Shown: piece by piece, positions 26,214 to 36,389 of the stretch | How positions within the stretch are numbered: position 1 is the first letter of the stretch | Layout: each line of letters opens with the position of its first letter | NCBI GenBank assembly: GCA_044226865.1 | Contig: JBGAGE010000006.1 | Coordinates: forward strand, 1-64,000 | Length of the DNA stretch: 64,000 bases | Direction of reading: 5' to 3' | From: TMP-86 sp044226865 | GTDB taxonomy: Bacteria; Pseudomonadota; Gammaproteobacteria; Steroidobacterales; Steroidobacteraceae | Position numbers and translations under genes: made by a program | Notes under the pieces: model-generated | Databases searched by the model: none | The model's input: the letters and a program-made list of their open reading frames with translations, nothing else | Told to the model about the DNA's origin: nothing

Positions 26214-27425
26214 CTAGTGCGGCCAGCCCAACGCGAGCTGGAATCGCACGCCCATCACCCAGGCGTTGTCCAGCGCGGGATCGGTTCCCGGGTTCACGAT
26301 GTAGCGTAGGTCGGGCTGCAGGATGAGCCAGTCGGTGAGAACGGCGCGATAGCTGAGCTCCACGTCCACCTCGCGCAGGTCCAGCGGCGTGCCGGCCGCA
26401 AGCTGGGCGGCACGGAAGCGATCGCTGTTGTCGGCGATGGCGAGCGCAAGTCCCAGGCGATCCTTGGCACGCGACGAGGCGGGCCCGGTGCTGACGAGTC
26501 CGATGCCGAGATAGCGATCGGTCTGGTACACGGCGGCATCGCCCAGCCCGAAGCGCAGGAACGCGGAGAGGTCGCGCCCGCTGGCTTCTTCATTCCACAA
26601 CGAGCCGCTGAACAGCGCGTACGCGCCGGTGCTTCCTTGACGCTGGGGGGCATCGGGCGCTTGCGGATCGGGTGCGGTGATGTCGGGCATGGTGGTGGTG
26701 TAGTGCCAGAGTCCAATGGCGCTCTTCACCGCGCCCAGCGATTTGCCGACTTCGCCCACCATCAGCGCGCCGTCGCCATCGCCGAGGTGAATGCTGGTGC
26801 GGCGTGGATCGTTGGGGTCACCCGGTACGCCGTCCAGCACCACGGCCTGCAGGCGCCAGTCGCTGACCTCGCGTTTGTAGCGCAGCGCCAGCGAGGTCAC
26901 GGGGAAAATGGAGGGACCGGCGCGCCCGGTGTGCGCAAATTCGGGGCCGATGCCGTGCGAGGGGCTCAGGAAGAGCGCACCCACTTCGTTGGCGTCGAAT
27001 TCGGTGTTCAGGTTGTACAGGCCCGCCCTGAGGCTCCCGCCCAGTGCCGGCGCTTCCACCCAGGCCTCGTACAGGCGCGTGGAAGGGACGGCCTCGATAT
27101 TGGAAATGCCCTGCAGTGAGCCCGTGAAGGGGGCGAACTCGCGCCCATTGTTGTAGAGCACATAGGCAAAGCCGCTGAAGCCGGGGAATCCCCAGGAACT
27201 GCCATCTGCCTTGAGCTGCAGGTCGAGATTGTCCACGTACGCCGAGCCCTGCTGATCGCCACCCTGCAGGGCGTGCCAGGTCTCGCCTGTGTAAACGGCA
27301 GAAAGCGACAGCGGCGGCTCTGGTGGCGGCTGTTCATCCTCGGCACGAACCGATGTGGTCCCCAACGAGCACGCCAGGGCGCTCGCCGCCGCCAACCGAA
27401 TCGACCATGCCATCCCGCGTGCCAT
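26214..27425 (-). CDS. OprB-like carbohydrate-selective porin
   Basis: A 403-residue outer-membrane protein with a signal peptide (about 1-28, ending VRA). The body has the OprB pattern: YVDNLDLQLKADGSSWGFPGFSGFAYVLYNNG, AWVEAPALGGSLRAGLYNLNTEFDANEVG, SVEIS-like strands and the terminal VMGVRFQLALGWPH. OprB porins pass sugars across the outer membrane. It is transcribed in the same direction as the YtcJ-like gene, which starts 84 bases downstream of its stop. Confidence 0.82.
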   Translation of the reverse strand: MARGMAWSIRLAAASALACSLGTTSVRAEDEQPPPEPPLSLSAVYTGETWHALQGGDQQGSAYVDNLDLQLKADGSSWGFPGFSGFAYVLYNNGREFAPFTGSLQGISNIEAVPSTRLYEAWVEAPALGGSLRAGLYNLNTEFDANEVGALFLSPSHGIGPEFAHTGRAGPSIFPVTSLALRYKREVSDWRLQAVVLDGVPGDPNDPRRTSIHLGDGDGALMVGEVGKSLGAVKSAIGLWHYTTTMPDITAPDPQAPDAPQRQGSTGAYALFSGSLWNEEASGRDLSAFLRFGLGDAAVYQTDRYLGIGLVSTGPASSRAKDRLGLALAIADNSDRFRAAQLAAGTPLDLREVDVELSYRAVLTDWLILQPDLRYIVNPGTDPALDNAWVMGVRFQLALGWPH

Positions 27426-27612
27426 GTTTGCTCTTTTGAAATGAGTTCTCTGGGTCGAGTGTCGGCCACGCTGCTTCCAGGTGAAGCTTGGAGTAGGAAG
27501 CTTTTACAATTCCTTGACGCAGCTTCGACGTCATCGGGGTTTTCCTGGCTCCGGGATGTGGTTATGGAAAACGGGCGCCATTTAACCGTTGCCCGGGAGC
27601 TAGACTCAGTTC

Positions 27613-27903
27613 ATGAAAAAGCGAATTGGGGTTGCGGCCATCGCAGGATTTTTCGCCGCATTGACGGCCAGTGGATGTGTGAGCCAAGTGGCATTCCAGC
27701 ATGACTCGCCGGCGCCGAGCCCGCGCGTCAACGCCGAGACGGTGGCGCCGCTCGCTGCCGCTGCCCAGGCGGCCTCCGAGCGTGCTGACCGCTATTACAA
27801 GAATCTGCAGCGCTGCCGCTTTGAAACGCCGGGGCGTGCGGATCGGATGCTCAATCGACCGGCTACGGATCCTGCCATCGCGGCCTGCCTCGCTCGTAGC
27901 TAG
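27613..27903 (+). CDS. small lipoprotein of unknown function
   Basis: A 96-residue protein. Signal peptide with lipobox (FFAALTASGC, Cys22). The mature region includes a short predicted helix (APLAAAAQAASERADRYYKNLQRC) and one further Cys. No family recognised. ATG 27613 sits 11 bases after a GGGAG. It stands alone, upstream of a long inverted repeat. Confidence 0.6.
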   Translation: MKKRIGVAAIAGFFAALTASGCVSQVAFQHDSPAPSPRVNAETVAPLAAAAQAASERADRYYKNLQRCRFETPGRADRMLNRPATDPAIAACLARS

Positions 27904-27937
27904 CTCGTCTTCGTTTCTTCTCGTCCTCGCGGTGGCC

Positions 27938-28121
27938 GGAGCGGGTGCTGGGGGACCTCTCTCCCGAGCCTGATCGCGCCGAAGGCACCCTTGCCCGCTC
28001 GGTGGGCCACTAACGCATAGGGCTTCAGCGATGATTCCCGCGTAGCGCTTGGCGTTGGCCCGCGAGCGGGCAAGGCGGCGCTCAGACACGCTCGGGAGAG
28101 AGTTCCCCCAGCACCCGCTCC
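27938..28121. repeat. long imperfect inverted repeat, no gene inside
   Basis: The 405 bases between the small lipoprotein and the OYE gene contain no convincing gene. Bases 27938-27969 and 28090-28121 are 32-base inverted arms with one mismatch. Further inside, ttgcccgctcg (27991-28001) pairs with cgagcgggcaa (near 28063-28073), and gtgggcca/tggcccgc pair again, so the whole 184 bases could fold into one long interrupted hairpin. This is the build of a REP/MITE-like element or a structured RNA; no flanking target duplication is obvious to me. Confidence 0.7.
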
Positions 28122-28308
28122 GACCATCATGCGTTGGTGGGGAACGGAGAAGATCTGGCTCCATGCGAGGCGGGCGGCCAAGTAGTGGAGAAGAAATATC
28201 GGTTCGGTATGCCGTCATGCTTGGATGGCATGAGACGGCGGGCTTGAAGTCTTCCGTCAGAACCCGATACTCACGGTCCCACCATCAATAGTCTTCGGAT
28301 CATCTCCC

Positions 28309-29385
28309 ATGCCCACTTTGTTCGATTCCTTGCGCGCCGGTGAGTTGGCGCTTTCCAACCGTATTGTCATGGCGGCGCTTACGCGGGCACGTGCCGGGCG
28401 TACCCATGTGCCTAATGCGCTGATGGCGGAGTATTACGCGCAGCGGGCTTCGGCTGGCCTGTTGATCAGCGAGGCGACGATGGTGGCGGCGGATGGTTGC
28501 GCCTTTACCGGTGAGGGTGGGTTGTTCGATGAGGCTTGCGTCGCGGGCTGGCGTGCGGTGACGGATGCCGTGCATGCGCGTGGCGGGCGGATCATCGTGC
28601 AGCTCTGGCATCCGGGGCGGGCGGCGCATTCCGTGCTCAATGGCGGCGTGCAACCCATCTCCAGTACGGACCGGGCCATCCGCAACGACACCATCAATAC
28701 GCCCGAGGGAAAGAAGAACTACGAAATACCGCGGCGCCTCGGGGCCAATGAGCTGCCCGGCATCGTCGCGCAGTTCGGCGCCGCGGCCGAGCGCGCCAAG
28801 CGTGCTGGCTTCGATGGCGCGCAATTGCACGGCGCCCACGGCTATCTCCTGGATCAATTCCTGCGTGATGGCGTGAATGATCGTACCGATGCCTACGGCG
28901 GACCGATCCAGAACCGCGCCAGGCTCCTGCTCGAGTCGGTGGATGCGGTCACGGCCGTGTTCGGCGCGGGCCGGGTGTCGGTGCGAATTTCGCCGCTGGT
29001 GCCGTACAACGACATCGGCGATTCCAACCCTGCAGAACTCGTGCGCTACGTTTCCGCGGAATTGGACCGGCGCGGGTTGTCGTTCCTGGAACTGCGCCAC
29101 GCCGATCATCGCGCGGCACCTGAGCGCGAACTGGCGCAGATCGCGCGACGTACGTTCCGCGGGCCGTTGTTCCTGAATGGCGCGTTCGATCTGGACTCGG
29201 CCCAGGCTTCGCTCGCGGCGGGCGAGGCCGATGCCATCGTGTTTGGCCGGCCCTTCATCGGCAATCCGGACCTGGTGGCGCGATTCAGGGCGCGCTCGCC
29301 GCTGAATGAGATGAACCCGAAGACCCTGTATTCGCCGGGACCGGCGGGGTACACCGATTATCCGTCCCTCGCGGCGGGCGCGTAG
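28309..29385 (+). CDS. Old Yellow Enzyme family alkene reductase (NemA-like)
   Basis: A 358-residue FMN/NADPH reductase. OYE motifs: SNRIVMAALTRARAG, LQLWHPGR-like IVQLWHPGRAAH, substrate-binding AQLHGAHGYLLDQFLRDGVNDRTDAYGG with the His pair, and FMN phosphate-binding DAIVFGRPFIGNPDLVAR. These enzymes reduce activated C=C bonds, nitro compounds or N-ethylmaleimide in the cytoplasm. Length matches NemA (about 365). No regulator of the NemR type adjoins. Confidence 0.92.
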   Translation: MPTLFDSLRAGELALSNRIVMAALTRARAGRTHVPNALMAEYYAQRASAGLLISEATMVAADGCAFTGEGGLFDEACVAGWRAVTDAVHARGGRIIVQLWHPGRAAHSVLNGGVQPISSTDRAIRNDTINTPEGKKNYEIPRRLGANELPGIVAQFGAAAERAKRAGFDGAQLHGAHGYLLDQFLRDGVNDRTDAYGGPIQNRARLLLESVDAVTAVFGAGRVSVRISPLVPYNDIGDSNPAELVRYVSAELDRRGLSFLELRHADHRAAPERELAQIARRTFRGPLFLNGAFDLDSAQASLAAGEADAIVFGRPFIGNPDLVARFRARSPLNEMNPKTLYSPGPAGYTDYPSLAAGA

Positions 29386-29441
29386 GCGCCCGCTTTCGAT
29401 GGTGGCGCGGCCTGCCGGGAAGACCTAGAATGATCAAGGTC

Positions 29442-29515
29442 GCGGGCGTCGTATAATGGTAATACCCTAGCTTCCCAAGCTAGAGCCGTGGGTTCGATTC
29501 CCATCGCCCGCTCCA
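29442..29515 (+). tRNA. tRNA-Gly (anticodon CCC)
   Basis: A complete cloverleaf. Acceptor arms gcgggcg (29442-29448) and cgcccgc (29505-29511), anticodon stem ctagc/gctag around loop ttcccaa giving anticodon CCC, T-arm with gggttcgattccc, discriminator t and encoded CCA at 29513-29515. A tagaat -10-like hexamer lies about 15 bases upstream. Confidence 0.95.
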
Positions 29516-29610
29516 ACTTCCCTCATCGCCATTGGGCCTGTCCAAGGTTCGGCGAACTCCATTGACTGTACGAAAGCGGCGCTGTCATGGGCTCATTGGG
29601 TTGGCAGAAG

Positions 29611-29628
29611 GTATAACCGGAGTTATAC
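29611..29628. promoter_or_regulatory. mazEF operator/promoter dyad
   Basis: Inverted 7-base arms gtataac (29611-29617) and gttatac (29622-29628) around cgga, 7 bases before the antitoxin start. It overlaps the likely -10 region and the start of the message, the expected place for autorepression by the ribbon-helix-helix antitoxin. Confidence 0.65.
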
Positions 29629-29635
29629 TGGTGCC

Positions 29636-29878
29636 ATGAAGACAGCGATTTCGATTCCGGACGATATCTTCGAGCAGGCGGAGCGCCTCGCGAAAGATCG
29701 CGGCTGGTCCAGAAGCGAGCTCTACGCAAACGCCGTGTCTGCCTTCGTTGCCAATGAGAGATTTCTTGGCGTTCGCGAAAAGCTGGATGCGATATACGGA
29801 GAGCAGCCAGAACAATCGGTCCTCGATGCTGCATTGGCCGCCGCCCAGACGCGGTCAATCGGCAAAGAGAACTGGTAA
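29636..29878 (+). CDS. mazE: MazE-like ribbon-helix-helix antitoxin
   Basis: An 80-residue protein beginning MKTAISIPDDIFEQAERLAKDRGWSRSELYANAVSAFV, a textbook RHH DNA-binding domain, with an acidic/mixed C-terminal tail to bind the toxin. The TAATG junction with the toxin gives a one-base overlap. Confidence 0.88.
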   Translation: MKTAISIPDDIFEQAERLAKDRGWSRSELYANAVSAFVANERFLGVREKLDAIYGEQPEQSVLDAALAAAQTRSIGKENW

Positions 29879-30216
29879 TGCGCCGGGGAGAGATTTGGTG
29901 GGCGTCATTGGGAGACCCCCGAGGCTCAGGGACCGGATACCGAAGGCCCGTGCTCGTCGTGCAGTCCAATGAGTTCAACGACAGCGCCATTCGCACATCG
30001 ATCTGCGCAGCCATCACTTCGAATACGAAGTTGGCTGGCGCTCCTGGAAATGTCCGCCTTGCGCGTCGCACCAGCGGCCTGCCACACGAGTCCGTGGTGA
30101 ACGTGTCGCAGTTGATCACATTGGACAAGGGCATGCTGACGGAGAAAGTGAGCCGGTTGCCGTTGGAGGCGCTGCGCGAAGTGGAAGCAGGCATCAAGTT
30201 GGTGTTGGCCCTGTAG
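29878..30216 (+). CDS. mazF: MazF-family endoribonuclease toxin
   Basis: A 112-residue MazF/PemK toxin: MRRGEIWWASLGDPRGSGTGYRRPVLVVQSNEFN at the start, then the conserved core GNVRLARRTSGLPHESVVNVSQLITLDK. MazF cleaves single-stranded mRNA at short motifs. It is the second gene of the MazEF pair and immediately follows a tRNA gene by about 120 bases, a common spot for mobile modules, though no integrase is present. Confidence 0.9.
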   Translation: MRRGEIWWASLGDPRGSGTGYRRPVLVVQSNEFNDSAIRTSICAAITSNTKLAGAPGNVRLARRTSGLPHESVVNVSQLITLDKGMLTEKVSRLPLEALREVEAGIKLVLAL

Positions 30217-30279
30217 GAAGGCTCGCCAACCACGCCTTTCAGGTATGACGAGATCCGCCTCCTCGGGCAGAATGATCGT

Positions 30280-30741
30280 ATGAGTGAACATCACCATCCC
30301 CTCACACCGACCCAACTTCTTTCTTACATGCGCGCCCAGCCCTGGGCGATCGAGGCCAGCGTTACGACCTCCGGGGCGCCGCAAGCCGCCGTCATCGGCG
30401 TCGCCATCACCGACCGCTGGGAACTGCTGTTCGACACGGTCACCCAGTCGCGCAAGCACCAGAACCTGATCAAGAATCCGCACATCGCCTTCGTGATCGG
30501 CTGGGAGCATGAGCGCACGGTGCAGTACGAGGGCATCGCCTCGATGCCGACGGCGGGGGAATTGCCCGAGGTGCAGGCGCATTACTTCGACCGGTTTCCC
30601 GACGGTCCCACGCGCCAGAGTTGGCCCGGCCTCGTGTATTGGCGGGTGCGCCCGACCTGGATCCGCTACAGCAACTTCAATGCCGATCCGCCCATCATCC
30701 AGGAATGGGATGAGGCGGCCATCGCCGGCTGGCTTGCGTAG
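30280..30741 (+). CDS. pyridoxamine 5'-phosphate oxidase-fold FMN-binding protein
   Basis: A 153-residue split-barrel protein. The N-terminal half reads LSYMRAQPWAIEASVTTSGAPQAAVIGVAITDRWELLFDT, followed by RKHQNLIKNPHIAFVIGWEHERTVQYEG, typical of the PNPOx-like FMN/F420 family. Length is that of the small general-stress type rather than true PdxH. Function unknown; it may reduce or bind flavin. A hairpin terminator follows. Confidence 0.78.
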   Translation: MSEHHHPLTPTQLLSYMRAQPWAIEASVTTSGAPQAAVIGVAITDRWELLFDTVTQSRKHQNLIKNPHIAFVIGWEHERTVQYEGIASMPTAGELPEVQAHYFDRFPDGPTRQSWPGLVYWRVRPTWIRYSNFNADPPIIQEWDEAAIAGWLA

Positions 30742-30742
30742 G

Positions 30743-30772
30743 CGTTTCCGCGCAAACGTTCCCGCGGAAACG
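30743..30772 (+). terminator. hairpin after the PNPOx-like gene
   Basis: Perfect 10-base arms cgtttccgcg and cgcggaaacg (30743-30752, 30763-30772) around a 10-base loop, starting two bases after the stop codon; a second small hairpin (agcggc/gccgct) follows at once. No T-tract. Confidence 0.55.
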
Positions 30773-30926
30773 TAGCGGCCTCGCCGCTGAAACGTCGCCG
30801 CCGGCGCTGACGCCGCCACGCCATTCCTGTTTGCCAGCGATTCGCATTCAGTTGCGGAGACCCCTTATTGCGGCGGCCACGCACCCCTCCTAACGTCAAG
30901 AAAAGTAGACGTCAGGGGGAATTGAC

Positions 30927-32612
30927 ATGCGCATCCTGTTGCTCCATCCGAACTACCACTCCGGCGGCGCCGAGATTGCTGGCAACTGGCCGCCTGCGTG
31001 GGTGGCCTATCTGACCGGCTACCTGCGTTCCGGTGGTTACAACGACGTGCACTTCGTCGATGCCATGACCAATCACCTGACCGAAGAGGACGTGCGCGCC
31101 AAGATCGTCGAGCTCAAGCCCGACATCGTGGGCTGCACGGCCATCACGCCCGCCATCTACAAGGCCGAAGGCCTGCTCAAGATCGCCAAGGACGTGAACC
31201 CCGCCATCGTCACCGTGCTCGGCGGCATCCATGGCACCTTCATGTATCCGCAGGTGCTGGGCGAGGCGCCGTGGATCGACGTCGTGGTGCGCGGCGAGGG
31301 CGAGCAGGTGTTCCTGAACCTCGTCACCGCGGTGGACAACGGCACCTGGGCCGCGAACCGCCATGCCGTGCATGGCGTGGCCTTCAACGAGAACGGCAAG
31401 ATCGTCTCGACGCCGGCCGAACCGCCGGTGCAGGACCTGGACAAGATCGCTCCGGATTGGAGCATCCTGCAGTGGGAGAAGTACATCTACATTCCCATGG
31501 GCGTGCGCGTGGCCATTCCCAATTTCGCGCGTGGCTGCCCGTTCACCTGCAGCTTCTGCAGCCAGTGGAAATTCTGGCGCGACTATCGCGTGCGTGATCC
31601 GAAGAAAGTGGTGGATGAGATCGAGGCGCTGGTGCGCGATCATCAGGTGGGCTTTTTCATCCTCGCGGACGAGGAGCCGACCATCCATCGCAAGAAGTTC
31701 ATCGCCTTCTGCGAGGAACTCATCGCGCGCAAGCTCCCCGTGTTGTGGGGAATCAATACGCGCGTCACGGACATCCTGCGCGATGAAAAGCTCCTGCCGC
31801 TGTTCCGCAAGGCCGGGCTGATCCATGTGTCGCTCGGCACGGAAGCCGCGGCGCAACTGAAGCTCGACCGCTTCAACAAGGAAACCACCATCGCGCAGAA
31901 CAAGAAGGCCATCCAGCTGTTGCGCGATGCCGGCATCGTCACCGAAGCGCAGTTCATCGTGGGCCTGGAGAACGAGACTGCCGAGACGCTGGAGGAAACC
32001 TACCAGATGGCGCGCGACTGGAAGCCGGACATGGCCAACTGGGCCATGTACACGCCGTGGCCGTTCAGCGATCTGTTCCAGGAGCTGGGTGACAAGGTCG
32101 AGGTATTCGACTTCGAGAAATACAATTTCGTCACTCCCATCATGAAGCCCGACGCCATGGACCGTGCCGAGTTGCTCGATCGGGTCATGAACAATTACCG
32201 GCGCTTCTTCATGCACAAGTCCTTCTTCGTGTACCCCTGGACGCGCGACAAGACCAAGCGCAAATACCTCATGGGTTGCCTCAAGGCCTTCGTGAAGAGC
32301 GGATTCAAGCGCCAGTTCTACGACCTGGGCCGCGTGGGATATTGGGGCCCTCAGTCGAAGAAGAACGTCAACTTCGCCTTCAACGGCGAGCGCCGCATGG
32401 GCAAGGGCACGGAATCCGTGGCCAGCGATGACGGCTGGGTGACGGTGCACGGGCCCAAGATCGAGGCCAAGCGCCGCAAGGGCGAGGAGACCGCCGCCAT
32501 GGCTTGCGGCGGTGGCAAGGATCAATTGAGGGAAGAAGAGATGGCGGATGTCGTGGTGCCACCGCCCACCCGGTCCGGCGCTGTGCAGCCCTCCGCCGAG
32601 ACGCTGCACTAG
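30927..32612 (+). CDS. bchE: anaerobic magnesium-protoporphyrin IX monomethyl ester cyclase BchE
   Basis: A 561-residue B12-binding radical-SAM enzyme that forms ring E of bacteriochlorophyll using water-derived oxygen. The N-terminus, HPNYHSGGAEIAGNWPPAWV then FVDAMTN and IVGCTAITPAIYKAE, is the diagnostic BchE cobalamin-binding region. The radical-SAM cluster cysteines are Cys204, Cys208 and Cys211 in RGCPFTCSFCSQWKF. Later strings such as GFFILADEEPTI, VSLGTEAAAQLKLDRFNKETT and DMANWAMYTPWPFSDLFQELGDKVEVFDFEKYNF are BchE-specific. Length is near Rhodobacter BchE (about 575); the tail has an extra MACGGGK and Pro-rich end. Start ATG 30927 has AGGGGGA upstream. No other bch/crt/puf genes adjoin. 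Confidence 0.93.
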   Translation: MRILLLHPNYHSGGAEIAGNWPPAWVAYLTGYLRSGGYNDVHFVDAMTNHLTEEDVRAKIVELKPDIVGCTAITPAIYKAEGLLKIAKDVNPAIVTVLGGIHGTFMYPQVLGEAPWIDVVVRGEGEQVFLNLVTAVDNGTWAANRHAVHGVAFNENGKIVSTPAEPPVQDLDKIAPDWSILQWEKYIYIPMGVRVAIPNFARGCPFTCSFCSQWKFWRDYRVRDPKKVVDEIEALVRDHQVGFFILADEEPTIHRKKFIAFCEELIARKLPVLWGINTRVTDILRDEKLLPLFRKAGLIHVSLGTEAAAQLKLDRFNKETTIAQNKKAIQLLRDAGIVTEAQFIVGLENETAETLEETYQMARDWKPDMANWAMYTPWPFSDLFQELGDKVEVFDFEKYNFVTPIMKPDAMDRAELLDRVMNNYRRFFMHKSFFVYPWTRDKTKRKYLMGCLKAFVKSGFKRQFYDLGRVGYWGPQSKKNVNFAFNGERRMGKGTESVASDDGWVTVHGPKIEAKRRKGEETAAMACGGGKDQLREEEMADVVVPPPTRSGAVQPSAETLH

Positions 32613-32633
32613 GGCTACGAATCGCCTCGGTCG

Positions 32634-32660
32634 CCGGCGCGGGCAGGGAGCCTGCGCCGG
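32634..32660. terminator. hairpin between bchE and the methyltransferase gene
   Basis: Eleven-base arms (32634-32644 and 32650-32660, one G:T pair) with a 5-base loop lie between two convergent 3' ends. No T-tract. Confidence 0.55.
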
Positions 32661-32691
32661 TTCCATTGGAATGCGGGATTTTTGCCAGCCG

Positions 32692-33531
32692 TTACCGGCG
32701 TTGGGCCTTCTTCACCGCCAGCACGCCATCGCCTTGAATCGTCGTGCTGAAGCCGGCGCGCTGCAGGCGGCCCGCCACCTCGTTGGGCACGTCGCGATTG
32801 CTGGTCAATTTGTTGGGCGTGCCGGTGTAGTGAAACATCGTGCCACGCGGCTTGAGCACGCGCGCCAGCTCGTCATAGAAGTGTTGCGAGTAGAGCTCGC
32901 CGGCGATGCCGAAGCGCGGTGGGTCGTGAAGGACGGCGTCGAACTGCGCTGCCGGAAGCGCGCCAATGGCTTGCGCCACGTCGCCGCATTCGAGTTCCAG
33001 TGCACCGGCTTCCGGCGCCGGTGACCATGGGTTGAGCGAGCGCAGCCACAGCACGTCGGGATTCTTTTCGAACGACACGATCCTGCTCGCGCCTTCCTGC
33101 AGACACCAGCCTGCGAAATAGCCCAGCCCCCCGCAGCAATCCAGGATCACCTTGCCGCGCGGCCTTATCAGTCCCACTTTGCGGCGCGCATCTTCGTAGG
33201 GTGACACCTGCGCCGTGGGCAGCATCTTGATGCCATCGATCTCGAAGGTGGGCGGCCCCCAGATCGTGGGCACCAGCTTCACCAGCGAAGTCGAAAACCG
33301 TGACACAGGCTCGAACGACTCTCCGGTCCAGTAATAAATGGTGCGGTCGCGGCAGCGCGCCGGATACGCAAAGCGCGCGCCGTTCCACTGCCAATGATCC
33401 TCATGAACCTGCGCTTCGGTGACCGACTTTTGCAGGTCGAATGAACAGCGGATGCTGGCTGCGTGAGTGTCACGCGCATGACCCAGCGCCTGCGCCGTCT
33501 CGAGCGTGAGCAGCGGGGTACTCAACAGCAT
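32692..33531 (-). CDS. SAM-dependent methyltransferase (COG2521-like)
   Basis: A 279-residue protein. The Rossmann SAM-binding motif is VILDCCGGLGYFAGWCLQEGA, the acidic strand is ECGDVAQAI, and the catalytic-type motif is FDAVLHDPPRFGIAGELYSQHFYDELARVLKPRGTMFHYTG. The DPPRF and HYTG strings resemble the predicted methyltransferases of COG2521, best known from archaea, where the substrate is also unknown. Convergent with bchE; a role in tetrapyrrole synthesis is possible by position only. Confidence 0.75.
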   Translation of the reverse strand: MLLSTPLLTLETAQALGHARDTHAASIRCSFDLQKSVTEAQVHEDHWQWNGARFAYPARCRDRTIYYWTGESFEPVSRFSTSLVKLVPTIWGPPTFEIDGIKMLPTAQVSPYEDARRKVGLIRPRGKVILDCCGGLGYFAGWCLQEGASRIVSFEKNPDVLWLRSLNPWSPAPEAGALELECGDVAQAIGALPAAQFDAVLHDPPRFGIAGELYSQHFYDELARVLKPRGTMFHYTGTPNKLTSNRDVPNEVAGRLQRAGFSTTIQGDGVLAVKKAQRR

Positions 33532-33696
33532 GCACCAGCTTGAGGCGTGTGTAGAGGATCGCCGCGCAGGAAGCGTCTGCGATCCGCGACAGCCCGGCAG
33601 AATTCAATGAAAAAAAAGTTTGGCATTAAACCTTTTGCGGCGCCCGCGCGACGTACTCCGCGACTACACGAATTCAAGGCTTGCAAGGAGACTACA

Positions 33697-35292
<1,596 letters not shown>

Positions 35293-35334
35293 TCGACGAG
35301 CTTCGCAGGGAGCGATCAATCTCTCCAACGATGA

Positions 35335-35365
35335 AGCCGGGTTCGCAAGAGCCCGGCTCCTTTTT
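35335..35365 (+). terminator. Rho-independent terminator
   Basis: Arms agccggg (35335-35341) and cccggct (35352-35358) with a 10-base loop, followed by cc and five Ts. It lies 43 bases after the secreted protein's stop. Confidence 0.85.
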
Positions 35366-35440
35366 GCATCTCGAGCCGCGCGGGATGACGTACGGGGGGA
35401 ACTCGCGCGTGCATCCAGCAGCAGATGCCGAGCAGAAATC

Positions 35441-36322
35441 TCAGCGATGCTTGGAGAGGCTCGCCACCACGGTGTCGGCCAGTTCGACAAAGCTGGGGCG
35501 GCCTGGCGCCAGCATGTCGAAGTGCCCGGCATCCTGCAGCACGACCACGCGCGCCTGCGGATCGTGGTCGACGAAGCGTCGAGCGTCTGCCTGATCGAGT
35601 ACCACGGAAGCGAACAGCACCGACGCGGTGCCGGAAGGCGACATGCGCGACGGATCTCCCGTCGCATAGCGATCCGGATGCTCGTGAGGCGTCCCATCGA
35701 ACAGAGGCACGATGACGGGCAGGCCACAAACGGCTGCATCCGCACCGATCCATCCCGCGAGATTCGCGGGTCCGTCGATGGCGATGGCCGCATGGATCCG
35801 GATCGGGTCCCGGCCGCGCAGTTCGTTGCCCGGCGGCAGTCGCGGACGGGCCGCGAGCCACAGCGCAGCGGTCGCGCCGGCCGAATGTCCGGCGGCGATG
35901 ACGCGTGACAGGTCCAACGGATGATGCCGCGCCAACGCGCGCAAATGATCAGCCGCCGCCGCCCAGTCGCGAAAGGTTCCGGGCCAGCCGCCACCGAGAT
36001 CGCCCACTTGCCGGTACTCGATGTTCCATGTGGCGATGCCACGCCGCGCCAGCTCGGCAGCCAGCGGCCGCAGGTAACTCAGCGTCGCATATCCCTGGGA
36101 GAAACAGCCGCCATGGATGATGATCGCGACGGGAAAGGGGCCGGTGCCCGGCGGCAGACGCAGCTCACCCACCTGCAGGGGGTCCTGACCGTATTTGTCC
36201 ACCGCGCTCGGTGGCGCGGCTGCCATTGCCGCCAACTCCGATGGACCCAAGTGCGGCGCGGCCGCGGCCCCAGTTAATGGCAGGAGCGATAGGGCGCAGG
36301 CGAGCACGCGAGCTGTGTTCAT
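35441..36322 (-). CDS. secreted alpha/beta hydrolase (BD-FAE/esterase-like)
   Basis: A 293-residue exported hydrolase with signal peptide about 1-22 (ending AAAA). Oxyanion-hole motif IIIHGGCFSQG, nucleophile elbow AGHSAGATAAL, and the C-terminal catalytic His in LQDAGHFDML. The HGG...GHSAGA layout is that of the kynurenine formamidase/feruloyl-type esterases. The acid residue is probably in VVLDQADARRF. ATG 36322 removes four leading residues of a longer frame. It is divergent from the LuxR regulator. Confidence 0.85.
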   Translation of the reverse strand: MNTARVLACALSLLPLTGAAAAPHLGPSELAAMAAAPPSAVDKYGQDPLQVGELRLPPGTGPFPVAIIIHGGCFSQGYATLSYLRPLAAELARRGIATWNIEYRQVGDLGGGWPGTFRDWAAAADHLRALARHHPLDLSRVIAAGHSAGATAALWLAARPRLPPGNELRGRDPIRIHAAIAIDGPANLAGWIGADAAVCGLPVIVPLFDGTPHEHPDRYATGDPSRMSPSGTASVLFASVVLDQADARRFVDHDPQARVVVLQDAGHFDMLAPGRPSFVELADTVVASLSKHR

Positions 36323-36389
36323 ATGCGGATTGTAGGCCAAGGCTGGGGCAGTGCTGGAGTGTGAAGCGCCGCTGCGTCAAACTCCCGGC

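Noticed and set aside
29442..30216. Integrative element at tRNA-Gly
   Set aside because: No integrase and no repeated tRNA end found downstream.
23735..32612. A photosynthesis gene cluster
   Set aside because: Only bchE and a bchJ-like gene are present; no reaction-centre, carotenoid or other bch genes lie between them.
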